Below the pieces are notes generated by a model. It did not search any database. It was given only the letters and a program-made list of their open reading frames with translations, and was not told the DNA's origin. DNA of 64,000 bases from Vespa crabro. Its lineage: Eukaryota; Arthropoda; Insecta; Hymenoptera; Vespidae. Of this stretch, positions 1-14,138 are shown piece after piece. The position numbers and the translations under genes were made by a program. The stretch is taken from positions 5,190,697-5,254,696 of the forward strand of contig NC_060965.1 of assembly GCF_910589235.1 (NCBI RefSeq). Direction: 5' to 3'. The stretch's first letter is position 1. Each line of letters begins with the position of its first letter.

Positions 1-5
1 AAAGA

Positions 6-58
<53 letters not shown>

Positions 59-180
59 AGTGAGAGAAAGGGAGAGAAAGACAAAAACAAAGAGACAGAG
101 ATGAGAGAGAGAGAGCGAGTGACAGAGAGTGAAAAACAAAAACAAGAAGAGACAGAGATGAGAGAAAGAGAGAGAGGGAG
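1..180. repeat. GA-rich low-complexity region
   Basis: Pure (AG)n from about 14 to 54, then degenerate GA-rich sequence including a repeated GACAGAGATGAGAGA segment at about 95 and 150. Confidence 0.9.
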
Positions 181-572
181 GGGTAACAGAGTTTGTTTTT
201 AATTTGTTGTTTTTTATTTTTCGTTACTTCATCTTGTACTTTTATCCGGCTTATCCCCTATCACGAAAAGTTTTATTTCGTTTTGTTCGGCGATTCCAAC
301 GAAATAAATTATTATTAGCGATTTATTGCACTATAAAATTCTTACGTGTTTTTAAAGGTTATGTATAATCTTATTTAATAATTATTGTAATAATTTTCTT
401 ACTTACTTCTTGAATAATATATATAAAATTATATATTATATTTCATCGTTTATACGTACGTTTATACGATCTTGAAATCACAATGTTATCTTATTGTAAA
501 TAATTATAATTATAAATCGCAATTATTAATAATAAATTTGGATTTTACGTCTCTCTATAAGCGCTTACGATG

Positions 573-584
573 TGAGAACCACTG
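573..584. mobile_element. Solo hAT-like end
   Basis: TGAGAACCACTG matches the right terminus of the hAT MITE at 38285-38395. No partner end was found nearby, so it may be a fragment or chance. Confidence 0.3.
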
Positions 585-1689
585 TACGATATAAATTTTC
601 TCATTGTTGATTCGAAATAAAGAAAAGAAGATAAAGAATTAAATTTTTTAGTACAGATTACTAACTTATCGACTATTGAAAAAAATCGGTAAAGATCTGA
701 AAAGATTCATTTTTATTACAATTATGGAGAACAGCTTATCAGTCTGAAACAACCTTTAAAGAAATAATGATTACAGTATAAATAATATATGCTTTCGTAG
801 ATCATTTTGAATAATTTTTCTCTAAATTGAATATATCTAAAATGTATAATATTTTATTATAAAATGTGTAATATTTTTATTTGTGAATTTAGAAATTAAA
901 AAAATAAATTAAACGATGCGACGTTTACGATCTCTATTTTATCGATCAATTTATTACAAAACTCGATAAAGTACAAACTTCAATCGGATTGAAATTCGTA
1001 TCAAACTGACTTTTCATTAAAATTTTTTCTTTTCTTCGTTCATCAGTTTATTTCAATCAAAAAGCATTATTATCAAAGAGCATCGAGGTAAGCGAGATAA
1101 CTTTTAGCGAAACTTTAATGATTAATGAAAAACGGAATGAAAGTATGTACGAGGAGGATTCATGAAAAATAAAAAAGAACAAAAAAAAATGAAAAGACGA
1201 ATAAAACAAAAGAAACTTTCATTCGAAAACTTCTTCGCGCTTTAACCTACAAATATGCGAAAATAAATTTCCTTATTAAACATATTATGTAACGATCACT
1301 TGCGATATAATTAATTTGTACAAATCGAACAAAAAAAAAAAAAGAAAATACTTCGATTTAACATAAAGCAATTAAATTAATAGATATAAATAATATCGTA
1401 AATCAAGTTTCATTTCTTACCTTTCTTCCAACGATCTCTACAACGACGCAGATTCAATTAGCCGAACCTTCGTTTATTTTCTTTTTTATTTTTTCTTTCT
1501 TTCGTCTTTTTTCGATTCCTTCGCTTTTTAGTTCGTCTTTTCTAAGCTTTTAAAATTCACAAATGCATATTTCGTTCATAAACGTCACCATTCTAAAACC
1601 GATGAGAAACATTGTTGAAACATCAATGTTTAATATTTCCACGTGTAAATTATTATCTTTAATATACATACATACATATATACATACAC

Positions 1690-1721
<32 letters not shown>

Positions 1722-1739
1722 GTATATATTATTTTGTAT

Positions 1740-1990
1740 TAACGAAGATTCTAAAAACACAACACCTGTTTAACGGTTCGAGGTAACACGCGGACTGTTA
1801 GTCAGGACTCAACTACCGCGCGATCGTACTGTCTCGCGGTCTCTCCCCACTCCTTGCGCTTTTACCCCCACTCCGGTATCATCGAAGTCTACCCTACTCT
1901 CTCTTTCTCTCTCTGTATGACATTTATCTATCTCACTCACATCTTAGGCCTTCCAGCGAAAGGTCCTGTTTTAGTTCTCGTTCTCCTAAA
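1740..1990. promoter_or_regulatory. GC-richer island in the left gene-free region
   Basis: Contains CGCGG, CCGCGCGATCG and CTCTCGCGG in otherwise very AT-rich DNA. It could be a promoter for a gene that lies to the left on the minus strand: a good donor (GTAAGA) on that strand sits at 1420, about 350 bp further on. No protein is visible. Confidence 0.3.
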
Positions 1991-4476
1991 GCCTTCGTGA
2001 TTTCTCGATATTCAAAATCATTCCTAACATTCAATAATCGTCGTTGTTAATACATACATCATTTCGAAATCTCTTTATTGTTTTTTTTCTTTTTCTTTTT
2101 TTTTCATTGATTTATATACATTTATAATTATTAATCGTCGATCATAATGTTATCGAATGATATTTATTACGTTTATAGAAATATATAATATCAGTTCGTT
2201 TTTAAGCAAAATTTAGATCATTTAATATAAATTAGGTTAGTTTTAATTTTGTTTGAATATAATCCATTGAAATTATTTTAAATATCTATTTTATCTTATG
2301 ATTAATATAAAGAATTTATGATTATCTGATATAAATTATATAAATTATTATCTTATATAAATTAATGAAAATATATATATACATATATATGTGTGTGTGA
2401 TTTTAGAATTATCTGATATAAATTATATCGATCGTTTTAATCTGATTTGAATAATTTTATTGTAAATAATATCGAATGATATTATTTATAGGATAAATAA
2501 TTTCAATTCGATTAAATTGATTTTTGAATAAATTTATTAAATATTTTCTTTAATAATAATCAATTATTTCGTGATCCTAATCTTATTAAATATTTCACGG
2601 TCTCTCGAAGCTTTCGACGTTAGGACAATTTCTCTTTGGACGTGAATTTACTTGCAGGCTGCGTCATAGAATACACAAGGCACGTCATTCGATTAAAGCT
2701 TTAGTCCCACGCGTTGTCCTCCCTGTCATCTCTCGTATCACAATCACCTCGATTCTACAGAGAAACGGATGATCGTCTATATCAAAACGTATTTACTAAC
2801 CTCTCGCAGCTGGTAATTCGATCTTTAAATGAATCATAAACACGCTCACGTTCGTCTAACGTAGCTAACGTATTCTGGCAAGGTAATCTCTTATACATAT
2901 AATATGATCGTCCCAAAAAAATTATTACAAATATTTCATAAAAGATAATAATTATAATATATTCGTTAATATTATCATTTATAAAAAAAAAAATATATAT
3001 TATACAAATAAAAATATAGTTATGCGTATTCTTCATTAAGGTATAATAATATCATTAAATCATTTCATAAATTCTAACCTAGATGTAATCTTCATTTTAT
3101 AGCTAACAGTGTTCGTTATAAAAAAAAAAAAAATTGTTACAAGCGCATTAAACATTGATATTGATTAAAATCAACTCGTAAAGATTTTCATCGTCATATA
3201 GAATAACGTTTTTATATTACGACCCGATAAAAAAAGCTCCTCGTAACTTACATACGTATCCATACATACACATATACATATATATATATATATATATATA
3301 TGTGTATATATATATATATCAAATATAATAAAAGCAAAAACGCAGTTGAGTGACCCAACTTACATACAATCGGTAAAAATGAAATTAACAAATAATTGTA
3401 TTATATTAAACGTTATTATAAAAATTTCGTAAGAAAACTGAATAAAAATTATTATATTATTTCATATTTGTATTAATACACATATATATATATGCATGTA
3501 TAATCGATTGAGCCATTTTAAAAGATGAAACTTCGTACATTTTTAATTTGTAATTTATCGATCGGTTGGTTATAGGACGTCTCTATGCAAGGAACTCACG
3601 TCATCGTAAAGAGCATGCCGAGGTCGAAGTAATGAAACGATCGTAAAAATGATATCTTCGAAAAGAGTATCTTTCTCTCTTACATATCGAACGTGTAGCC
3701 ATCTTTCCATGTTGGCTCGAGAACAAACCAATGTACGTACATATATCTATTAACTTATATATATATATACACCAAATATACGTAAGATTACATATATACA
3801 AAATATACTTGTAAAATATACGTAAGAATATATAAATGGAGAATATACATAAGAATACATAGGAAAGTATATATAGTAATACATATGTGTAAAAATATAT
3901 ACAAATATATACATATTGAACATACATATAAAATATACATAAGATATATATATATGTGTAATATATATATTTTAATCATTGACATCGAGATACATCGCGT
4001 TATATGTTAATTGAGACATTAATGATACTTTTATCCGACTTTGTAATCTTATTGATATATTTTCGTAGTTAGTATATCCGAAAGATTTTCAATGTGAAAA
4101 GAAAAGGATTTTTCTATAGTGGTGCTCTTGTACAATCTTCGAAAGCTCTCATAAGCTTTACAGTATCCACGCCATTGTTCTTATCTTTATAAAGAGAAAG
4201 TTCTAATTTATTATTAATTATAATTATGTCTCGAGTGTATGATTAACGTGAACGTCATTCCTTTGTGTTCTCAAAAATCACCTTCATTTTTTATCGCTTC
4301 ACTATATTCGTTGTAAGTATATATATATATATATATATATATATACGAAGCTTTTGTATGTTTTACGAAAAACTTCGTATGTAAAACTTTGATAGTTAAA
4401 AACTTTGATATATAATAATTTTATTTTTCTTTTTTTTTTGCGAATCAATTTTACTTAATTTTTAAACAAAAATTAT

Positions 4477-4524
<48 letters not shown>

Positions 4525-5164
4525 GTACACTATATATGGGTATGAATATATATAGGGATATAATAATTATATTTAATACATTTTTTTTCGACAAATAAAA
4601 ATGACTGAATCTAATAATAATTAAATTATAATATAATATTATATATATTATATTTTTTGGAAAAGAAAAACAAAATAGAAACGTATGTATGTATTTATAA
4701 TTATTATTATATTTAGCCATTTTAAGTTTTTTAAAAGAAAGAGAATTTAGAATTAACAATAATACAAAAGAGATTATCAACAAAAGGAATATCTATTTGA
4801 ACAATATAATTTATTATATTGTTAGGTTTAACATATTTAATCCTATAATTCTTATTTATATGCATATCACGTTTCTCACTTACCTTACGATATTGTTCAT
4901 TCGATGGACAGTTTCAAAGTGATATAACACGATTACGAGCGAAGCTAACGATTTAATCTAAACTCTACAATGTTAATTAAACTCTTTGTATGTTATGATG
5001 TCGTTATGATGTTACAAATATCAATGAACGTATGTATATTCATGTATTCAACTTGCAAAATTAAATTCGTTAGAATAACAGGTATGTGTTTGAGAAGGTA
5101 TATTATATAAAAACGATGCAGGCCAAAAAATAAACATTTTATTTTTTTTTGTTGTTATTGTTAC

Positions 5165-5396
<232 letters not shown>

Positions 5397-7790
5397 GTCA
5401 ACGTCGTCACGTACATCATGTACAGAATGAGGTTTTGATTAAATGTATTTTAACTATAATATATAGTATGTATTATTTATGTATATGTATATTTATATTT
5501 ATATATAGATATATCTTTTCAAACTCTGATCTTTACATCTCTCTAATATACCTACATAAAGTTTATCTGTAGACTTCGTGACTTTTTTTTGCATATCTTT
5601 TGGTGACTCTTTAAAACGAGAATGAAAATAGATATATATATTTCTAAATTCTCTTTCTTCCTTTATCTCTCTCATACGTACATTCATACTTACAAGCGTA
5701 TACATTTATTCACATTTTTCTTTCTTTATTTCCAATTTAATCTGATTAACGAGCAGCAACAAACATCAGTTTAATAGCTAGAGGTAACTTGAAGTATTAT
5801 GCGTATTATTATTCTTTTTTCCAACTTTCAAACCACACTTTAGTGGTTTTTAACAAAGAAATATCTGGTTTAAGTGTATGAAGCAAAACAATAAAATAAT
5901 AATGAGAACACATTATTATCTCACATTCAATGAGAGAAAATTTTTCTCTTTTTTTTCTTTCTTTCTTAAATTAAACAATCAGTATTTCATATAGTACAGT
6001 AGAACCTTTATTATCTGAACATTGAACATTATATTTCATTTGTCATTGTTATTAGTTTATTAGATTATACCTGATATCATTAGGTCATATCTAATGTTTT
6101 ATTCTTTTTATAATAATTCATTATCAAGCATGCATTGTAGCAAATATTTCATACATAATGTTTCATTGTTTTTATAATGATCAAAATAAAATTTTAGATT
6201 AATTCATTATCAAACATTTTTTATAATAACAGATATATCGTATATATAACATTTTGTTTCATTTGTAATAATAAAAATAAAATTTTAGATTAAATTATTA
6301 TTAAACATTTTCTCTATCATAATAGAAATATTGTATAAATAATATTTTAGTTTGTCTGCAATAATAAAAATAATGTTTCAAAATAATTAATTGTAAAAAT
6401 GAAATGATATTAATGGTTCTACTGCATGTATATTCGTTGAGACAATTTAAGAGTTAATTTAAAAGAAGTCTAATGTTTCATAGGAAACCTTTCATTAACA
6501 GCCAATCACTATATAGCTTAACTGGATAAAGCGTTAGAACAATGTAAACACGGTAAGGTGATCTTCGACCGTGAACTCTAGCTAAAGGTGTTTTGCAACA
6601 CCTATATTAGCTTTATAAAATAGAAACTTTGATAATCACGCGTACAACACTTATAGTATACTAAATAAGTACATATACTATATCTCGAATCTTTATCATT
6701 TTTCTTTTCGTTTATTCTAATAAATCATTGATAATTTAAGCGAAAGCGAAAATTTATATTTAAAATTGAAAATTTAAATAACATTTTATCGATAACGTTC
6801 TTTGATCAAACTGGTCCATGCGTGCAAACATCGACGTTTTTTTTTTATTTTTCTTTTTTTTAAGTCTTCTGGACTCATTACATATTTTGTTTATAATAGA
6901 TTCAAGTATTAATTAAAAGATTTCACCATTATTGGAATTTAAACATTTCATTTTCGATCTATGTTATTTTTAATTAATGTGTGTGCATTTGTTTTGTGTA
7001 AGAGATTTGTTGAAGATACTTTAAAATAATATTAATTAGAATTAACAATTAAAATATTATAAAAATATGACGATCAAATGATTTTAATATGTTCTATCTA
7101 TTTAATAATTAATTTATTTTTTTTATATTACTTAAGTAAAAATCGTCAAAAATCATTATAAATGTTTGAATATTTCGGGATGTTAGAAAATAGATGGAGA
7201 AAAGGAATATCGAATTTCTTATAAAATTCTAAAATGGCGTAATCCCTTAATCTAACATTTGATAAAAAAAATTATTAACTCTTTACGATTAGTTTGTGCA
7301 AAATAGTAAAATAGATTTTTGAATCATCGTCGATATGTATTCTGGTCCTTTCTTTCATTAATCTTCAGAGTGAGCAATGAGAGTATGATCGTTTTTATAA
7401 AATTATAAACATTTTTCAATGTAATATTTTATAAAACAATATAATAATAGATATGCATATATACGTCGTTTAGAAAAATTCGTGCGTTTTATTAGGACTT
7501 CTCTTAACAAGAAATTAATTTGTTCTTGTTTTTCTTTCTTGTTTTTTTTTTTTTTTTTTTTTTTTTTTGATTTAGTTGATTACACCTACGATTTCTATAA
7601 TCAAACTATTATTACTTATTTAGCGTTAAAAATTTCTTTGTTACTTATTATATAAATAATATGATCGAAAAAGGAAGAGAAGTATTGATTGGTAAAGAAG
7701 AATTCGAAAAATATAGAGATGAGATTAGAATACATCATAAGTTATTTTTTTATATTATTAATTAAATACACAATCATCTTTTTTTTTTTT

Positions 7791-7932
7791 ATACAGGGTG
7801 AATCGTATTACACGATATCATTTAAAAAAAAAAAAAAAACTTTATCATCGCACATTAATAGATCTTAAAGATTTTATCTCAACTATACGTATAATTTAAA
7901 AAGATGTTTGCACATGTAATACACCCTACATT
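7791..7932. mobile_element. Short MITE-like unit with AGGGTG ends
   Basis: The left end TACAGGGTGAATCGTATTAC and right end GTAATACACCCTACA are imperfect inverted repeats about 110 bp apart. The termini are similar to the other AGGGTG units in the window. It has no coding capacity. Confidence 0.4.
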
Positions 7933-8402
7933 TTCTAGATTATCATTTTAATTATGAATTTTATGAATATACAATTCATCCTGTACATTTAACATTCAAG
8001 ATATTAAAATCTGTTTTTCAACGATATATATATATATATAACCTAATATAAATATATCAAAACAATTAGAGGAGTCAAAGTACTATTACTCACGTTTACT
8101 AACTATTACTCACGTTTTAAATCATGGAAATAACTATTATTTTTAAATCGTAAAATGAAAGTTTCTTCTCCATCTTTTTTTTTCTTATTTCCACTATAAA
8201 AAAAAAACAAAAAAATACCTCAAAGAAAAAAGGTCGACATCTTAATGCAATTAACAAATTAAAATCATAAGTGATTCGTTGAATAGATCTAAGCAATATT
8301 GTTAGTTAAGTTTTAATATTGTTAAATTTTAAAATTTTGTTAATTTGATTTTATTTATAAACTCGAACGTTGGCACGCCTGGACCGGCACAGATCTTTTG
8401 TC

Positions 8403-8481
8403 TTTCTCTCTCATGCTCTCATACAAACTTTCTTTCTCTTTCTCTTTCTCTCTCATGCTCTCATACAAACTTTCTTTCTCT

Positions 8482-8533
<52 letters not shown>
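8403..8533. repeat. 42-bp tandem duplication followed by a (CT)n tract
   Basis: The unit containing CATGCTCTCATACAAACTTT occurs twice 42 bp apart (around 8412 and 8454) and leads into a CT microsatellite to 8533. Confidence 0.8.
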
Positions 8534-8536
<3 letters not shown>

Positions 8537-8633
8537 GCATTCATAATCATTGCTGTCAACTCTAAACACACCATGAAACTCCGCTACCGAACGAATTTAA
8601 TGGAATATCTCTGCTAAAATTTTTTTTGGACGG

Positions 8634-8652
8634 GCTCGTTAAATTAACGAGC
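8634..8652. repeat. Perfect palindrome with 9-bp arms
   Basis: GCTCGTTAA, one base, then TTAACGAGC. It could form a hairpin or bind a dimeric factor; no gene is adjacent. Confidence 0.6.
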
Positions 8653-8807
8653 ACGACTTTCTTTTACACAATAAATTATTTTTGTTCCCAAAAAGACTAC
8701 TACGCGCGCGTCAGGCTCAAATTCGTTACCATTGAAATAGAATAAATTAAATTTTCGATTGAATCATTTCGTTTATTATAGATCTTTATTAAATTTCAAT
8801 TTCAATT

Positions 8808-8822
8808 TCTCTCTCTCTCTCA

Positions 8823-8907
<85 letters not shown>
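8808..8907. repeat. (CT)n microsatellite
   Basis: About 100 bp of nearly pure CT repeat in the left gene-free region. Confidence 0.95.
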
Positions 8908-8909
<2 letters not shown>

Positions 8910-9007
8910 TTTCTCTCACTCTTACTGGACATATTTTTTTTCTCATACGAGCCAAAAACGCGCGTTTATGACATATGTATGTGCATATTCTTTTTTTGTG
9001 TTATTAT

Positions 9008-9038
9008 AATAATTATTATTATTAATATTGTAATTATA

Positions 9039-9089
<51 letters not shown>
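9008..9089. repeat. (ATT)n microsatellite
   Basis: ATT/TTA repeat, pure in its second half. Confidence 0.9.
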
Positions 9090-9284
9090 GTTGCTTTTTT
9101 GTTTTTAACGTTCCATAAATCTTTTCCATATTGTGTAAGTTGAATAAATGGATTTTTATTAATTCTTTTTTTGTTTTTTTTTCTTCTTTTTTTTGTTTTT
9201 TTTTTTGTTTTATTTCTGTTTCTTATTTATTCTTTGTTACGTTAAATTTGTCGTTCGTCGTTCGTCGAATTTCGTCGCACTTTT

Positions 9285-9305
9285 CTTTTTATTTATTTTA
9301 TTTGA
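9285..9305 (-). terminator. Candidate amon polyadenylation signals
   Basis: Three overlapping AATAAA hexamers on the minus strand lie about 330 nt downstream of the amon stop codon (9633). AT-rich DNA makes such hexamers common, so the cluster is a candidate only. Confidence 0.35.
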
Positions 9306-9632
9306 AAACTCTTTCCTAACGCGTCAGCTCGAAAAAAATGTTCCTATAAATCAATTTAAAAATGGAAGTTGTAAAAAGCTATTCTTTCTTTTTGTTTTTC
9401 TGTTTCTGGTTTTTTCTTTTGTTTTCGTCTCTTTGCGAATTTGAGAGAAATTTTAGAGAAGTATGTAAGATTTAATGAAGATTAATATTGATGTTCTCGA
9501 GAACGCGAATGCGTGAAGGAAAAGATAAAGAAAAAAAAGAAAAAAAAAGAAAAAAAAAAAGAAAAAAAATTATAAATTTCGCGTGAACATTTTCAATTTC
9601 GAGCGGCCATATGAAATGTCGGTCGTTTATCG

Positions 9633-12600
9633 TTACATCGCACTCGAACGTTCTTCGTGGGCCTTTTTCACAATTGCCAATTTCGAATATGGATCTGCAG
9701 CTGGTAATCCAGTATATGGTGGTTCTCTGGTACCGTGTAACATCAATGTCCATTCTCTAATCCAACCATGTTGAGGTATTTGCGAGTTTAAGCTAACCTA
9801 TAACACGATATCATCCTTATTACTACAATAAAAATGCATATCATCGAAATAAAAAAAGTAATAAGGTTGATGGCAATGCACGTTCTACGTACAAAAATAA
9901 TTTCATTACGTAGAAACGGCAATTTTCAATTATATATGGTTTTCATTGATATGACCGTAAAATTTATTCGACATGTCGCGAATGAAATTATAGTTATTAA
10001 TTAAAAAATAAATGGAGAAAAGAAATGGAAAAGAAAAAGGGGGAGGTGGAGAGGAGAAAAAAGAAAAATTAATCAATTGGACATTGGTTCAATTTAGTTT
10101 ATAATATTAAATGAGATTTTATTAATTTAGTTTTATCAATTTAGAAAGAAGAGAAAAAAGAAATTAAAATGATCACCGATCATTACTAAGTAATATAATT
10201 TATTAATTAAAGGATTAACATTTTTTTATAATATTATACTTTTAATGTCCAAGATAATTGTGAAAAGTGTAAAATTGTATTAAAAAGATAAAAAAGTTTG
10301 AGAACCTCTGGTATAATATAATACCTTCTTTATCGACTTATTATTTATAAGATGATATTAAAGAGTTCAAAAAAAAAAAAAAAAAGATATAAAAAACACA
10401 ATATTCTCTTGTGGCAATATATTTTTTCTTAGTATTTTTTTTTTTTTATATAAATGATTATTCTTATAGTCATATCACTTTTGACAATATAATTTTGTAA
10501 AAGCGTATTGTCGTCGACTATACGTCATTTCGTACTTTTATGCTTATGGGATGAGATTTTAATTGAAAGTATGAAAACCTTGACCTTTGACATTTCAAGA
10601 AAAGAAATAAAAACTTTGTACCTCTAACAGCCAAGTTCCTTGAGGATATTCGCCCCAAGTATGAGTTGTCATGAACGGCCACTTCGTAAATCCATCTCTG
10701 TGGTCGTCATCGTTGATTCTGCGACTTAATATCATCGACCTTCGAAAAAGTCAATAGTTGAATGAATTTTTCTTTTTGTAAGATCATTTCATTTTCAATG
10801 TTTCCAATTGGATTCATTTCAAATTACAAGCGCATGTGTTCAGAAATTTAAAAAAAAAAACAAAAAAATATCATATCACTTTATAAATTTGTCAATATTT
10901 TATAAAGTTTATCTTTTTTTTTTTCTTTTTGTAAAATATAATTTGATAGATGTTTATTTAATTAAATAAATATCATCGTGTATGTATATGTGTGCGTGTG
11001 TGTGTGTGTATGCGTATGTATGAACTTATTAAAAATAATTTAATAATATATAAAATTTAATTTATTGTAAAATTTGTCAGAATAATGAATGGAATTACGA
11101 ATAAATAATAATTCATTTATGTTAAGGTATTATTCGTTTAACGTGTTACAATAGCTTATTGTTCCGTATTAAAACCATTAAATGTGGCATTCAAAATACA
11201 CTTGTAAATGTGAATTTAAAGGACACATATACATTCTATATGACATACCTAGTTCCCATTGGCGAAGTTAGAAACAATTCGAGATCTCCTCGACGAGTAG
11301 CATTTACGGAAATAACAGCTTGAACGTGTTCTAAGTAGTTAACAGCATATTCCGTGCCAGCACATGCGTCGGTCTTGATTTTCAACAGAAACGACCGTTC
11401 ACTGGTAACTTTCCTATAAAAATTCAAGAGCCAAACGTGAGAGTGAGGTCCTTTATTGAATTTCTTCGGTCAACTGGAAGAAAAAAAAAGAGAGAGAGAG
11501 AAGGAGAGAGAACAAAAAATCATTGGTTTTTCTTTCTTTTTCCTTCTCTCTTTTTGTTTTTTTTTTCTTTTTTTCTCTTTCTTACTTCATTATCAAAATT
11601 ATCGTACGCGATTAGAAAAAAAATTTTTTTTTTTCATCAATTAAAGCAATTGCATCTAAAAATTTTTATCTCTATTAGAAAAGAAAGAAAAAAAAATATA
11701 TATATACATATAAAAAGTTATAAAAATTATTTTCGTTCGTCTCGTAGAAAATTGAATTGAATTAATACGTAATTTTTATCATAATTATAATATTTATCTC
11801 ATTGGATTTATATACGAATTAAATTTACGAATTAATTAAATTAATTTCAATATATGAAATCAATTGTTAATATATAAATATTTATGTATTGATTAATTTT
11901 ATCGTCTGATTTATAAAAAAAAGAAAGAGAATGAGAGAGAAAGAGAGAATTTTAAAGGATTTTAAAATCTTTTAAAATTCTCTTTCTAAATCTAATATTA
12001 TTATTTTTAATTAATTAGTTTATTTATACATCACGACGTAAAACATGATCTATTAATTAATTTTATCGTTTGATTTATAAAAAAAAAAAAAGAAAGGGAA
12101 AGAGAGAGAGAATTTTAAGATCTCTTTAAAATTCTCTTTCTAAATCTAATATTATATTTTTAATTAATCAGTTTATTTATGCATCACGACGTAAACAAAA
12201 ACATGACCTATTAATTCATTTTATATAATCTTTTCTTTTTTCCTTCTATTTTTTTCTTTTCTTCTTTTTTTCTTTTTTTTCTTTTTTTCTTTTAATAGAA
12301 ATACTTTTTTTATAATTTCAATATTTTTTAAACTTTTTTCTATTTTAAAGATATTGAAAAGTAATACGGTGAAATAATAATCATAGGAAATTTTTAACAC
12401 ACCAAAATAATTCCATCTAATTCCTTCGAAACCATTGGATTTGCGAAAGCTAGAATAAAGGCTAAACTTCTGCCGGGAGATAGCAGGCTCCTTTAAATCG
12501 ATACTCGACGGTCCGTAAATAATAACATTATTACGGTGCTTTAATTCGATTCGTGCGTTACTCAATAAATGAAAGAGAGAATACGAAGGCGTAATAATAC

Positions 12601-14107
12601 GTAGAAAATCTTATTTTTACAAATACTTGAACATATAAACAATTATCTCTTTTTAAAAATGTGATATAATTTTTAAATAATATTAAATAAAAAAAAACAA
12701 AACAAAAAAAATACGAACAGTTATTCCAAACAATAATTTTTGTCAAAATATACAAAATTTTATAATATATAATATAAAAAAAATTAATAGAACCATCGGA
12801 AAGATTTGAAGTCAATTTATTAATACTATTAATAATTTTTTATGATTGTTAAAAAATAAATACTAATAAATATTTATTTTTATTTCTATATAATAAAATT
12901 ACTTCAAATATTTCTTATGATTCTATTAATTATTTCGAATATTCATATAACTCGTTATATTTAATAAAATTACCGATGAAAAAGTAATCTAATTTTATTT
13001 GTCTAATATCAAATATATTTTTAATTCATTAGTATACATTAGATAGTACTAACTGTGGCTCGATGACAGAACCAGCTTCACAGTGATATCTAGGAGGTAC
13101 GGTTTTCCATTTTTTAGCCAAGGCCACCATAGCGCCTGCATCAAGAACACCATAACCAAAGAGATGATTAAATTCCAGTCCAACGCCGTTCATAGTCCAA
13201 TGAAATCTTCCTTTAGCATCGAACAACGAATTCCTTTTTGAGGTCAATACCGTCAAATGTTGAATGTCCCTCCAAGTCAACTGTGAACTGATATGATTGG
13301 CTACTTGTGAAAATATTACCTTGAGAAATATATTAAATAAATAATGAATTCTTTTTTACGTGCGAGTGAAAGTAAAATTTACGAAACAAACATTATTAAC
13401 GAGATTTTAATTATCTTCTTTTTAAACAACTTGAGTAATTTTATATAAAAAATTTAATTGAACAAAATATAAAATGAAATATAATATGTAATATGTAAAA
13501 TTGTTTAAATTATATTATACTTTGATTTGAACTTATTCAGTGAATAAAAAAATAATTCTCTTAACTACCATAGTAATCATTGCTAATTGAATTTATAATT
13601 GTTGAGTTCGCTTGAATTCACCGGAAAAGAAAAAAAAAAGGTGAAATTATATTACTTGCGTGCCCGAAATGATCGTCGCAATGCAGCTTATTCACGTCGG
13701 CGTATTAGTTTCATTATCATGAACATGCTAACAATGATAACAATAAATCGTTTATATCATTAAGATATAAAAGCGGATTAGTAAAAAAATATTCTACTTT
13801 TAGAATTTTTCATATAGTTAATACATTTTTATTAAACTTGTCGAGATTACAACGAATGAACTTTTAACATGAAAAGTTTTTAAGAATAAACCGCAATATT
13901 TCATTGAAAAATTTTCATAATTCTTTCTTTCTTTTCTTTTTTTTCTTTTTTTTTTTTTTTCTTACGAGACTAAAATAATTAAATATTTCTTACAATAAAT
14001 GAACAATTACTTTCTTTTTTTCTAGGCAAACAATTACAATAAATGAACAATTACTTTCTTTTTTTCTAGGCAAACAATTTGTCAAAATTGATATGAGTCA
14101 TCCCATA

Positions 14108-14138
<31 letters not shown>

